A stretch of DNA of 64,000 nucleotides, from NCBI GenBank assembly GCA_035502995.1, contig DATJTW010000026.1:1-64000 (forward strand). Reading direction: 5' to 3'. Within the stretch, counting starts at the first letter, position 1; each line of letters begins with the position of its first letter. Shown here piece after piece: positions 20,339-29,167 of the stretch. The stretch is from CADEED01 sp035502995. GTDB lineage: Bacteria > Pseudomonadota > Gammaproteobacteria > Steroidobacterales > Steroidobacteraceae. Made by a program: the position numbers and the translations under genes. The notes beneath the pieces were generated by a model. The model was not told the DNA's origin. It did not search any database and worked only from the letters and a program-made list of their open reading frames with translations.

Positions 20339-21601
20339 ATGCGCACGCTCGCCGACTGGCTCGAGCGGCAGGAACGGACGCACCCCAGTGCCATCGATCT
20401 CACGCTCGACCGCGTGCGGGAAGTGGCGCGCCGACTCGACCTGCTGACCCCCGCGCATCGCGTCATCACCGTCGCCGGCACCAATGGCAAGGGCTCGACG
20501 GTCGCGTACCTCGACGCGGTGCTGCGTGCCCACGGCTTGCGCACCGGTCGCTTCACCTCGCCGCACCTGGCGCGCTACAACGAACGCATCGTCGTCGACG
20601 GCGTCGAAGCGGCGGATGCCGCGTTGATCGAGTCCTTCGAGCGGATCGATGCCGCGCGCGGCGACATCACGCTGACGTTCTTCGAATACAACGCGCTGGC
20701 CGCGCTCGACCATTTCCGGCGCGAGCAGGTCGGTGCCGCGGTGCTCGAGGTCGGCCTCGGCGGGCGGCTCGATGCGACCAACATCATCGACGCGGATGTC
20801 GGCATCGTGTGCTCCATCGGCCTCGATCACGTCGACTGGCTGGGCAACACGGTCGAGGACATTGGCCGCGAGAAAGCCGGCATCTTCCGCGGCGGCAGAC
20901 CCGCGGTGCTGGGCAGCGCGAACCTGCCGCGCTCGGTGTTTGAGGTCATCCAGGCGGTCGGTGCGCGACCGGTGATCTTCGGCCGCGATTTCAGCGCGCT
21001 CATTTATCCGGATCCGGCGCAGCCACGCTGGAACTTCCGTTGCGGCGACGTGGAATTGCGCGGGCTGCCGTTTCCCGGGCTCTCCGGGTCGCTGCAGATC
21101 GTGAATGCCGCCACCGCGCTGGCCGCGCTGGTGGTCGGCGACATCGGCATCACGCTCGAGGCGACGCGGGCCGGTGAGGCGCTCGCGGCCGTGCGCCTGC
21201 CGGGCCGATTCCAGGTCGTGCCGGGTGACGTCGAGTGGATCTTCGACGTCGCGCACAACGTGCCGGCCGCGGCAGTGTTGTCGGCCAATCTGAAGAAGCG
21301 TCCGCCACGCCGCACGCTCGCCGTCTGCGGGATCCTCGCGGACAAGGACGTCGCCGGCATCGCCGCCACGCTCGCCGCCGATGTCGACACGTGGATACCG
21401 GTGACGCTCGCCGGTCCACGCGCGTTGCCGCCCGCCGAGTTCCGGCGCCGGCTGCCGCCGCAGGCGCGCATCGACGGCCATTCGGGCGACGTCGCGAGCG
21501 CCTGCCGCCGCGCCCGCGAGCTCGCGAATCCCGGCGACCGCGTGGTCGTGTTCGGTTCGTTCCTCACGGTGGGACCGGCGCTCGAATTCCTTGGGATATA
21601 G
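20339..21601 (+). CDS. folC: Dihydrofolate synthase / folylpolyglutamate synthase
   Basis: A 420-residue Mur-ligase-fold enzyme that adds glutamate to dihydropteroate and extends folate polyglutamates. The ATP-binding loop is TVAGTNGKGSTVAYL, then FTSPHLARYNER and EVGLGGRLDATN. Length and position between accD and dedD are standard. The ATG at 20339 lies 9 bases after accD. Confidence 0.96.
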   Translation: MRTLADWLERQERTHPSAIDLTLDRVREVARRLDLLTPAHRVITVAGTNGKGSTVAYLDAVLRAHGLRTGRFTSPHLARYNERIVVDGVEAADAALIESFERIDAARGDITLTFFEYNALAALDHFRREQVGAAVLEVGLGGRLDATNIIDADVGIVCSIGLDHVDWLGNTVEDIGREKAGIFRGGRPAVLGSANLPRSVFEVIQAVGARPVIFGRDFSALIYPDPAQPRWNFRCGDVELRGLPFPGLSGSLQIVNAATALAALVVGDIGITLEATRAGEALAAVRLPGRFQVVPGDVEWIFDVAHNVPAAAVLSANLKKRPPRRTLAVCGILADKDVAGIAATLAADVDTWIPVTLAGPRALPPAEFRRRLPPQARIDGHSGDVASACRRARELANPGDRVVVFGSFLTVGPALEFLGI

Positions 21602-21608
21602 TCTGCGC

Positions 21609-22379
21609 ATGGATTCGCGAGCCAAGCAACGACTCACCGGCGCCGTCATCCTGGTGGCGTTGTTCGTGCTGCTGGTGCCCGAACTACTGACCGGCCCCCG
21701 GAAAGGCGAGGACGCGCCGAGCGAAGACGGCATGCGTCAGTACACGATCGATCTCGATTCGCCGACGAGCAGCGTGCGGCCCGCGCAGGCGCCGGCGCCG
21801 GCGGTCGAGTTGCCCGCCGTCGCGCCGGCGCCGGCGAGACCCGATGACTCGCGCGCGGTGCCCGGCGAATCCGCGCAACCGGTCGCCGAGCCTCCGACTC
21901 CCGCGCCGAGTGTCGCCGCGCCGGTCGCGGCGCCGACCCCTCGCGCCGAGACGACGACACCGGCGGCACCGAAGCCCGCGCCAGTCGTCACGACCGCGCC
22001 AGTGACGCCGATGGCCAGCGCTCCCGCGAGCCCGGCGGCCGGCACGGCCGCGCCCGCGCCGAAACCCGAACCGCCGCGCGCCGAAACGCCGCATGCCGAA
22101 TCGCCGAAACCGGTGGTCGCGGCTGCGCCGGCCAAACCCGCGGCCGGCAGCTTCGCCGTGCAGCTCGGCAGCTTCGTGAACAAGGAAAATGCCGACGGGC
22201 TCGTGAAGGAGATGACCGCCAAGGGCTTCAACGCCTTCGTCGCGCCGCCGATCATGACCGGCGGCCGGGCGTTGTATCGCGTGCGAGTCGGTCCTACGCG
22301 GGACCGGGCGTCGGCCGAGGCGCTGGCCACGCAGCTGCGCCGGATCGGGCAGGCCGGGAGCATCGTGCCGATTTCGTGA
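21609..22379 (+). CDS. dedD: DedD-type SPOR-domain cell division protein
   Basis: A 256-residue bitopic inner-membrane protein. A short cytoplasmic N-terminus, one membrane helix (about 9-28) and a long Ala/Pro/Glu-rich periplasmic linker lead to a C-terminal SPOR domain (about 180-256) that begins FAVQLGSFVNKENADGLV. SPOR domains bind denuded glycan strands at the division septum. The ATG at 21609 is preferred; a TTG at 21591 would overlap the folC stop region and adds nothing recognisable. Confidence 0.9.
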   Translation: MDSRAKQRLTGAVILVALFVLLVPELLTGPRKGEDAPSEDGMRQYTIDLDSPTSSVRPAQAPAPAVELPAVAPAPARPDDSRAVPGESAQPVAEPPTPAPSVAAPVAAPTPRAETTTPAAPKPAPVVTTAPVTPMASAPASPAAGTAAPAPKPEPPRAETPHAESPKPVVAAAPAKPAAGSFAVQLGSFVNKENADGLVKEMTAKGFNAFVAPPIMTGGRALYRVRVGPTRDRASAEALATQLRRIGQAGSIVPIS

Positions 22380-22407
22380 GCGGCCGCCCAGCTGGCCGAT
22401 TTGCGGC

Positions 22408-22435
22408 TTTATCGCCTTGATCCGTCGAGTACAAT
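22408..22435 (+). promoter_or_regulatory. Possible promoter of cvpA-purF
   Basis: TTTATC (22408-22413), 16 bases, TACAAT (22430-22435), then a GCGCC discriminator, about 35 bases before the cvpA ATG. No clear PurR-type palindrome was seen. Confidence 0.45.
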
Positions 22436-22469
22436 GCGCCGCCTCCATCGAGGGCGTCGCGGCCGAATC

Positions 22470-22979
22470 ATGATCGCAGTCGACTACATCATCCTCGCCA
22501 TCATCGTCATTTCCGCCGTCATGGGCCTCGTGCGCGGCCTGCTCCGCGAAGCCGTCGCGGTCATCACCTGGTTCCTCGCCATCGTGCTCGCCTGGAGCTT
22601 CGCGACTTCGCTGGAGCCTCTGCTGGGCGGCATCCTGGTCGGGTCGCCGCTGCGCATCTGGGCGGCGCGCACCATCATCTTCGTCGGCGTCCTCCTGCTG
22701 GGCGGCGCGGTCGCCGTGATACTTGGACATTACGTTCGCGTCTCCATGTTCGCCGGCATGGATCGGTTCCTCGGCTTCGTCTTCGGCATCCTGCGCGGCA
22801 TCGTCATCGTCGGTGCGCTCACGATCGCCATCCAGGCGTTGCGCATGGACGAGGATCCCCGCTGGAAACGCTCGCGGCTGTTGCCCTACGCCACCGCGGT
22901 CGCGGATGCCCTGCGCGGCGTCGTCGGCGAGAAGCTCGAGCGCATCGAGAAGATCGCCACTCCCACCACCCATACCTGA
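22470..22979 (+). CDS. cvpA: CvpA family membrane protein
   Basis: A 169-residue inner-membrane protein with four hydrophobic segments, the first beginning VDYIILAIIVISAVMG with the family's GLVRGLLREA motif after it. CvpA is needed for colicin V production and for envelope stress tolerance in E. coli, and it travels with purF as here. The ATG at 22470 begins the conserved N-terminus. Confidence 0.93.
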   Translation: MIAVDYIILAIIVISAVMGLVRGLLREAVAVITWFLAIVLAWSFATSLEPLLGGILVGSPLRIWAARTIIFVGVLLLGGAVAVILGHYVRVSMFAGMDRFLGFVFGILRGIVIVGALTIAIQALRMDEDPRWKRSRLLPYATAVADALRGVVGEKLERIEKIATPTTHT

Positions 22980-22997
22980 TTCGAGGGCCCTCCACGA

Positions 22998-24506
22998 ATG
23001 TGCGGAATCGCCGGAATCGTCGGAACCAGTGGCGTCAATCAACGCATCTATGACGCGCTGACGGTGCTCCAGCATCGCGGCCAGGACGCCGCGGGCATCG
23101 CGACCGTGTTCGAGGGCGAGCTGTTCTGGCGCAAGGGCCGCGGCCTGGTGCGCGACGTGTTCGAGCAGCACCACATGCAGGAGCTCAAGGGCAACATCGG
23201 CATGGGCCACGTGCGGTACCCGACCGCCGGCTGCGACAGCGCCTCCGAAGCCCAGCCGTTCTACGTGAACGCGCCGTACGGCATCTGCCTCGCGCACAAC
23301 GGCAACCTCACCAACGCGCGCGAGCTCGCCGAGGTCATCGAGCGCGAGGATCGGCGCCACCTCAACACGTCGTCGGATTCCGAAGTGCTGCTGAACGTGC
23401 TCGCCTCGGAGCTGCAGCGCGTCGGCACGCCGCGCGTGACGCCGGCCGACATCTTCGCGGCCGTCAGCGCCGTGTATCGCCGCTGCCGCGGCGGCTATGC
23501 CGTCATCGCGATGATCATCGGCCACGGCCTGATGGGCTTCCGCGATCCGAACGGCATCCGCCCGCTGGTGCTCGGCCAGCGCGAGACGCCGAAGGGCGCC
23601 GAGTGGATGCTCGCGTCCGAGAGCGTGGCGCTCGACATGCTGGGTTTCAAACTCGTGCGCGACGTCGCGCCGGGCGAGGTCGTGTACATCGACGTGCACG
23701 GACGACTGCACTCGCAAGTGTGCTCGGCGACGACCAAGCACGCGCCGTGCATCTTCGAATACGTGTACTTCGCCCGTCCCGACTCGCTGATCGACAACAT
23801 CTCGGTGCACCGCGCACGCATGCGCATGGGCGACCGCCTCGCGGAGAAGATCCTGCGCGAACGCCCCGAGCACGGCATCGACGTCGTTATCCCGATTCCC
23901 GACACCAGCCGCACCAGCGCCATGCAGGTCGCGCAGCACCTCGGCGTGAAATATCGCGAGGGCTTCGTCAAGAACCGCTACGTCGGCCGCACGTTCATCA
24001 TGCCGGGCCAGGAGCAGCGTTCGAAGTCCGTGCGCTCGAAGCTCAACGCGATCGACCTCGAGTTCCGCAACAAGAACGTGCTGCTGGTCGACGACTCGAT
24101 CGTGCGCGGCACGACGTCCGCGCAGATCATCGATCTCGCGCGTGAAGCCGGCGCCCGCAAGGTGTACTTCGCGTCGGCCGCGCCGCCGGTGAAGTTCCCG
24201 AACGTGTACGGCATCGACATGCCGGCGAAGAGCGAGCTGGTCGCGAGCTCGCGCAGCGAGGCCGACGTCGCCAAGCTGATCGGCGCTGACTGGCTCATCT
24301 ACCAGGACCTCCAGGACCTGATCGCCGCCTGCGTGCACGATCATTCGAGCATCAAGGAATTCGACACGTCGTGTTTCTCGGGCCAGTACGTCACCGGTGA
24401 CGTGACGCCCGAGTACCTCGCGCGGCTCGAATCGGAACGCTCGGACTCGGCGAAATCGGAACGTCGCGAAGCGGATCGCTCGGGCCTCAAGGTCGTCAAG
24501 GGCTGA
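22998..24506 (+). CDS. purF: Amidophosphoribosyltransferase
   Basis: A 502-residue enzyme that commits PRPP to purine synthesis by transferring glutamine ammonia. Met1 is removed to expose the nucleophile Cys2 (MCGIAGIVG). The glutaminase domain occupies about 1-230, and the PRPP-binding loop is VLLVDDSIVRGTTS in the C-terminal phosphoribosyltransferase domain. Length equals E. coli PurF. A GC-rich hairpin (CCGGGCGCGCGCCCGG) lies between its stop and the next gene, without a T-tract. Confidence 0.97.
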   Translation: MCGIAGIVGTSGVNQRIYDALTVLQHRGQDAAGIATVFEGELFWRKGRGLVRDVFEQHHMQELKGNIGMGHVRYPTAGCDSASEAQPFYVNAPYGICLAHNGNLTNARELAEVIEREDRRHLNTSSDSEVLLNVLASELQRVGTPRVTPADIFAAVSAVYRRCRGGYAVIAMIIGHGLMGFRDPNGIRPLVLGQRETPKGAEWMLASESVALDMLGFKLVRDVAPGEVVYIDVHGRLHSQVCSATTKHAPCIFEYVYFARPDSLIDNISVHRARMRMGDRLAEKILRERPEHGIDVVIPIPDTSRTSAMQVAQHLGVKYREGFVKNRYVGRTFIMPGQEQRSKSVRSKLNAIDLEFRNKNVLLVDDSIVRGTTSAQIIDLAREAGARKVYFASAAPPVKFPNVYGIDMPAKSELVASSRSEADVAKLIGADWLIYQDLQDLIAACVHDHSSIKEFDTSCFSGQYVTGDVTPEYLARLESERSDSAKSERREADRSGLKVVKG

Positions 24507-24531
24507 TCCCCTCCGGGCGCGCGCCCGGACC

Positions 24532-25719
24532 ATGTCTACGCGCCACACCCTGCTCGAATTGCTCGACGCCGCGCTGCGCGCGGTGGACGGACGCACGTGC
24601 GTCGCGCGCGCGTTGCGCGACGATGCGGATGCCGCGCCCGTCGCGTTGTTCGCCATCGGCAAGGCGGCGAGCCGCATGGCGCTTGGCGCGTTCGACGCGT
24701 TCGGCGGCCGCATCGAATCGGCACTGGTCATCACGAAGGATGGCCACGTCGATCCGGCGCTGGCACGCGATCACTGCTGCACCGTGATAGAGAGCGCGCA
24801 TCCGTTGCCGGACGAACGCAGCCTCGCCGCGGGGGCGGCCTTGTCGTCGCGACTGGCCGCGCTGGATGCGGGTGTGCGGCCGCTGTTCCTGGTCTCGGGC
24901 GGTGCGTCCAGCCTCGTCGAATCACTGCGCGCCGGATCGTCGCTCGAGGATCTGCGGCGGCTGAACCAGCGCGGCCTCGCCGCGGGCTGGGACATCCGCC
25001 GGCTCAACGCGGAGCGGTCGCGGCTGTCGACACTGAAGGGTGGCGGCATCGCGCGGTTGCTCGGGACTCGGCGGGCGCTGGCCTTGTTCATCTCCGACGT
25101 GCCCGCGGACGACGTCGACGTGATCGGTTCGGGGCTGCTCGGTCGCGATGCGCAGCGCGACGACGCCATCGACCGCCGCGTCGTCGCGAACGCGGAGACG
25201 GCGGCACTCGCCGTGCTCGAGGCGGCGAGATCGCGCGGGCTCGAGCTCGAGCAACGCGATTCGCGATTCGATGGCGATGTGCGCCAGGTCGCCGACGACT
25301 TCGTCGCCGATCTGCGCGCGACCCCCGCGGATGGACTGGTGTGGGCCGGAGAGTCGACCGTCACGTTGCCGGCGCAGGCAGGACGCGGCGGACGCAACAC
25401 GCATCTCGCGCTGCTCGCGGCGTCACGGCTGCGCGCCGGCGAGCCGCTGACGATTCTCGCCGCGGGCACCGATGGCACCGACGGCCCCACCGACGATGCC
25501 GGCGGCATGATCGATGCCGGCACGATCGAACGCGCCGAGCTCGGCGGCATCGACGTCGACAAGGCGCTGCGCGACTGCGATTCCGGCGCGGCGCTCGAAG
25601 CCGCGGGCGATCTCGTGCACACCGGACCGACGGGCACGAACGTCGGGGATGTCCTGATCGGCCTGCGTCGAGGCGCGGTCCCGGGTCGTCGTGACGCTGC
25701 GCGCGAGCGCATGCTCTAA
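24532..25719 (+). CDS. Glycerate 2-kinase (MOFRL family)
   Basis: A 395-residue cytosolic kinase, probably phosphorylating D-glycerate to 2-phosphoglycerate. The N-terminal DUF4147 domain has AIGKAASRMA and the LVSGGASSL phosphate loop. The C-terminal MOFRL domain carries GRGGRNTHLAL and AAGTDGTDGPTDDAGG, the family's most conserved motifs. The enzyme belongs to the glyoxylate/serine-cycle and hydroxypyruvate routes. The neighbours (purF upstream, receiver-kinase downstream) do not explain its role. Confidence 0.88.
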   Translation: MSTRHTLLELLDAALRAVDGRTCVARALRDDADAAPVALFAIGKAASRMALGAFDAFGGRIESALVITKDGHVDPALARDHCCTVIESAHPLPDERSLAAGAALSSRLAALDAGVRPLFLVSGGASSLVESLRAGSSLEDLRRLNQRGLAAGWDIRRLNAERSRLSTLKGGGIARLLGTRRALALFISDVPADDVDVIGSGLLGRDAQRDDAIDRRVVANAETAALAVLEAARSRGLELEQRDSRFDGDVRQVADDFVADLRATPADGLVWAGESTVTLPAQAGRGGRNTHLALLAASRLRAGEPLTILAAGTDGTDGPTDDAGGMIDAGTIERAELGGIDVDKALRDCDSGAALEAAGDLVHTGPTGTNVGDVLIGLRRGAVPGRRDAARERML

Positions 25720-25728
25720 TTCGCGGCC

Positions 25729-26988
25729 ATGCGTCTCCTGCTCATCGACGACGACCCGCGATACCGCACGCTGCTGCGGCATCACATCGGCTGCGACTGG
25801 CCGGACGTCGAGATCGTGAGCCACAACCCGCGCGTGCGCGGGCCGCTGACGCCCGGGTTCCTCGCGCAGGGTTACAGCGCCGTGTTGCTCGACCAGGAGT
25901 GGCAGGGCGGCGGCTCCGGTCTCGACTGGCTGAAGGACCTGGCGGCGCGCGACGGCTTCGCGCCCGTCATCTATTTCTCGAAGGAAGACAACTCGCCCGA
26001 CGCGGAGGCCGCACGGGGTGCGGGCGCGTACGCCGTGATCGGCAAGGCGAAGATCCGGAACACCGTGCTGAACGACGCGATCCGCCGCGCGGCCGACGAG
26101 CAGTCGAAGGCGCAGCACCGCTGGCGCCTGTCGCCCGAGGCGAAGCAGGCGCAGGATTTCGCCGGCGCGCGCTTGAAGGCGTACCGCCGAATCGAACACA
26201 TCGCGAAAGGATCGGTGTCCGACCTGTTCCTCGCGGAGAGCGCGGACGTCGGCGGCGTCGTCGTGCTGAAGGTGACGCCGGCGGTGCGCAAGGACTCCGG
26301 CGTCGATCAATCGATGGAGCGCTTCCTGCAGGAGTTCGAGATCCTGCGCGGCATCCAGCATCCGAACATCGTCAAGATCTACGATCTCGGCGTCACCGAC
26401 GATCACCTGTTCCTGGCGATGGAGCACTTCGCGCGCGGCGATCTGCGCAAGCGCATGTCCGAAGGACTCACGGCGCGACAGTCGCTCGCGTACCTGCGCG
26501 ACCTGGCGCAGGCGCTCGACGCCATCCACGAGGTCGGCATCTTCCACCGCGATCTCAAGCCCGGCAACGTGATGTTGCGCGACGACGGCAGCATCGCGCT
26601 GATCGACTTCGGTCTCGCCAAACACGTCGCGCTGAAGATGGAAGTGACGGACAAGGGCCTGATCTTCGGCACGCCGCACTACATGAGCCCGGAGCAGGGC
26701 CACGGCCGGCCGATCGACGGGCGCAGCGACATCTACGCGCTCGGCGTGATGCTGTACGAGATGCTGACCGGCAAGAAGCCGTATGACGCCGACAACCACA
26801 TGGCGATCCTCGTGCATCACGCCAAAGCGCCGATCCCCAAACTACCCGAACGCATCGCGCACCTGCAGCCGCTGATCGACACGCTGCTGGCGAAGGATGC
26901 CGCGGACCGGCCGGCGAACGCCGGCGACGTCGGGCGGCTGATCGAATTCGCGCTTAGCGGCATGGAAACCACCGAGCCCGCGACGTGA
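25729..26988 (+). CDS. Receiver-domain Ser/Thr protein kinase fusion
   Basis: A 419-residue cytoplasmic fusion. Residues 1-125 form a CheY-like receiver with the acidic pocket Asp7-Asp9, phosphoacceptor candidate Asp55 (VLLDQEW) and Lys106. A Hanks-type kinase follows from about 153 with Lys181, Glu204, the catalytic loop HRDLKPGN (Asp275, Asn280), DFG at 293-295 and a GTPHYMSPEQ activation segment. The glycine-rich loop is unusual (AKGSVS, only the second glycine kept). There is no transmembrane or sensor domain, so phosphorylation by a histidine kinase may gate the output. No kinase, phosphatase or target gene is adjacent. It overlaps miaE by 4 bases (GTGA). Confidence 0.87.
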   Translation: MRLLLIDDDPRYRTLLRHHIGCDWPDVEIVSHNPRVRGPLTPGFLAQGYSAVLLDQEWQGGGSGLDWLKDLAARDGFAPVIYFSKEDNSPDAEAARGAGAYAVIGKAKIRNTVLNDAIRRAADEQSKAQHRWRLSPEAKQAQDFAGARLKAYRRIEHIAKGSVSDLFLAESADVGGVVVLKVTPAVRKDSGVDQSMERFLQEFEILRGIQHPNIVKIYDLGVTDDHLFLAMEHFARGDLRKRMSEGLTARQSLAYLRDLAQALDAIHEVGIFHRDLKPGNVMLRDDGSIALIDFGLAKHVALKMEVTDKGLIFGTPHYMSPEQGHGRPIDGRSDIYALGVMLYEMLTGKKPYDADNHMAILVHHAKAPIPKLPERIAHLQPLIDTLLAKDAADRPANAGDVGRLIEFALSGMETTEPAT

Positions 26989-27623
26989 GCCAGAAGCGCG
27001 ATGCGGCGGTCGCGGCGCGGTTCGAACGCGCCACCGGCGCCTCGATCCTGAAGGGTGCCACGCCGCGAACCTGGGTGACCGCGGCGGTCGCCGATCTGCC
27101 GACACTGCTCGTCGACCATTCGAACTGCGAGAAGAAGGCGGCCTCGACCGCCATGGCACTGATCTTCGCGTATCCCGAAGATCGCGCGCTGAGCGTCGCG
27201 TTGTCGCGGCTCGCGCGCGAGGAGCTCAAGCACTTCGAACAGGTCGAGCGGCTGATGAAGAAGCTCGACGTGCCGCACGTGCGGCTGAAGCCGGGGCGTT
27301 ACGCGAGCGAGCTGCGCAAGCTCGTGCGCACGCACGAGCCGAAGCGGAAGCTGGACCTCATGATCGTGCACGCGCTGATCGAGGCGCGATCGTGCGAGCG
27401 GTTCCGGCTGCTGGCGGCGAAGCTGCCCGACGCGGTGCGCGAGCTGTACGCGCAGCTCGAGCGCTCCGAGGCGCGACATTTCGAGATCTACCTGCAGTTC
27501 GCGGAGCGGGAATACGAGGGCGCCGAGATCGCCGAACGGCTGGATCTCATCGCGACGCGCGAGGCCGAGCTCGCGACGTCACCCGATACGGAACTGCGCT
27601 TCCACTCCGGACCGCCGGCCTAG
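26985..27623 (+). CDS. miaE: tRNA 2-methylthio-N6-isopentenyladenosine hydroxylase
   Basis: A 212-residue non-haem di-iron monooxygenase that hydroxylates the isopentenyl group of ms2i6A37 in tRNA. Family motifs DHSNCEKKAA (first iron ligands), REELKHFEQV and RSEARHFEIYL are present in the four-helix arrangement. The GTG at 26985 overlaps the kinase stop, implying coupled translation. miaE has a patchy distribution in bacteria. The link with a signalling kinase is unexplained. Confidence 0.92.
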   Translation: MSQKRDAAVAARFERATGASILKGATPRTWVTAAVADLPTLLVDHSNCEKKAASTAMALIFAYPEDRALSVALSRLAREELKHFEQVERLMKKLDVPHVRLKPGRYASELRKLVRTHEPKRKLDLMIVHALIEARSCERFRLLAAKLPDAVRELYAQLERSEARHFEIYLQFAEREYEGAEIAERLDLIATREAELATSPDTELRFHSGPPA

Positions 27624-27675
27624 CCCGGCGCGGGCTTCGTCCCGGCGTCGCGCACGGCGTAGATCGTCCCGGTGG

Positions 27676-28410
27676 TTACCGCGGCAGCGGGACCTCGCGC
27701 AGTCCCTGCGCATCGACCGACACGCAACTCGCCGCCTCGTACCACGGCGCCAGCACCACGCGCTCCGCGCGTCTGCCATCGAGCGACAGCTCGTGCACGT
27801 CGGGCCGATGCGTGTGCCCGTGGATCAGGCGCGTCGTGCCAGTCGCCCGCATCGCGCGAGTCACCGCGTCGGCATTCACGTCCATGATCGTCGGGATCGT
27901 CCGCCCGGTGTGCGCCTTGCTGCCGGCGCGCGCCGCGCTCGCGAGCGCGCGGCGTGCCGCGAGCGGCAGCGACAGGAACCGCCGCTGCCAGCCCGGCTTG
28001 CGCACGATGCTGCGCAGCTCCTGGTACGAGGTGTCGTCCGTGCAGAACACGTCGCCGTGCGAGAGCAGCGTCGGCGTGCCGTACAGGTCGAGCTTCACGG
28101 GGTCGGGTAGTAGTTTGATGCCGGTGCGCTCTTCGAACGGCGCGCCGAGCAGGAAGTCGCGGTTGCCGTGCAACGCGTACACGCGCACGCCGCTCGCGGC
28201 GAGCGCGGCGAGACCGTCGCAGGCGCGCGCGTTGTCCGGATTGTCGTCATCGTCGCCGACCCAGACTTCGAACAGGTCGCCGAGCAGGTAGAGCGCTTCG
28301 GCGCCGCGCGCCTCGCCGGCCAGGAACTTCAGGAACGCATCGATGGCCCAGGGCGCCTCGCTGTCCAGGTGCAGGTCGGACGCGAACAGCGTGTGGACGG
28401 ACGCGCTCAC
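27676..28410 (-). CDS. lpxH: UDP-2,3-diacylglucosamine diphosphatase
   Basis: A 244-residue calcineurin-like metallophosphoesterase that makes lipid X in lipid A synthesis at the inner-membrane surface. The metal ligands are in SDLHL, LLGDLFE, LHGNRDF, SHGD and HGHTH. Length matches LpxH. The GTG at 28410 overlaps the stop of the cyclophilin gene (GTGA). The ppi-lpxH pair is the same as in Pseudomonas. Confidence 0.93.
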   Translation of the reverse strand: MSASVHTLFASDLHLDSEAPWAIDAFLKFLAGEARGAEALYLLGDLFEVWVGDDDDNPDNARACDGLAALAASGVRVYALHGNRDFLLGAPFEERTGIKLLPDPVKLDLYGTPTLLSHGDVFCTDDTSYQELRSIVRKPGWQRRFLSLPLAARRALASAARAGSKAHTGRTIPTIMDVNADAVTRAMRATGTTRLIHGHTHRPDVHELSLDGRRAERVVLAPWYEAASCVSVDAQGLREVPLPR

Positions 28411-29111
28411 TTCGGCGGCGGCGCTCCCGCGGCGGGATCGGCCGGTTTCGCCGCGGCATCCACCGGCGGCGGCGCGCCCGGTGCCGGCACCGGCGCAGCG
28501 GTGCCGGACGGTGCCGCGGCCGGCGACTCCACCGGCGCGACGTCCGTCACCGTGACCAGCTCGATCTTCTCGATGATCACCGGCTGCAGCGGCGCATCCG
28601 ACTTGAACGGGCCACCGGAGCCGGTCGGCGACACGCTGATGCGGTCGACCACTTCCATGCCCTGGATCACCTTGCCGAACACCGCGTAACCCCAGCGCGT
28701 CGGCAGCGGATCGAGGTCGCCGTTGTCCGCGACGTTGACGAAGAACTGCGCGTCGCCGCTGTGCGGGCCGGCCGCGCGCGCGAGACCGACGGCGCCGCGC
28801 AGGTTCTTGAGGCCGTTGCCGGCTTCGTTCGGGATCGGCTTCAGCGTGGGCTTGGCCTTGTAGTCGGGGCCGACGCCACCGCCCTGGATCAGGAAGTTCG
28901 CCACTACGCGATGGAACAGCGTGTTCGTGTAGTGCCCGGCCTTCACGTAGTTGACGAAGTTCTCCACCGTGAGCGGCGCGCGGTCGCGCTGCAGCTCGAC
29001 GACGAACGAGCCGAGGTTGGTGGTGACGAGCACGCGCTCGGGAGCGGCAGCCTGGGCGGCGACACCGACGAAGAGGGCCGCGAGGCCGATGATCAGGCGG
29101 TTTTTGAGCAT
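28407..29111 (-). CDS. Periplasmic cyclophilin-type peptidyl-prolyl isomerase
   Basis: A 234-residue protein with a signal peptide (about 1-22), a compact bacterial cyclophilin domain (about 25-190) and a Pro/Ala-rich tail. Active-site motifs FHRVVANFLIQGGG and DAQFFVNVADN are present. PpiA is the closest type because of the signal peptide; the genomic slot is that of ppiB in Pseudomonas. The role is prolyl isomerisation in periplasmic folding. The low-complexity tail of about 40 residues is not part of the catalytic fold. Confidence 0.9.
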   Translation of the reverse strand: MLKNRLIIGLAALFVGVAAQAAAPERVLVTTNLGSFVVELQRDRAPLTVENFVNYVKAGHYTNTLFHRVVANFLIQGGGVGPDYKAKPTLKPIPNEAGNGLKNLRGAVGLARAAGPHSGDAQFFVNVADNGDLDPLPTRWGYAVFGKVIQGMEVVDRISVSPTGSGGPFKSDAPLQPVIIEKIELVTVTDVAPVESPAAAPSGTAAPVPAPGAPPPVDAAAKPADPAAGAPPPK

Positions 29112-29167
29112 GGCGGCGATTCTACCGAAGCGGCGACTGAACCAGACATTTCCCGTAAAATCCCGCG

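Noticed and set aside
24507..24531. Terminator after purF
   Set aside because: The GC-rich hairpin has no T-tract and the next gene starts within 25 bases; better seen as a processing or attenuating hairpin at most.
21684..24734. 1016-codon antisense frame over dedD, cvpA and purF
   Set aside because: Spans three well-supported genes and their gaps; absence of stops is a high-GC artefact.
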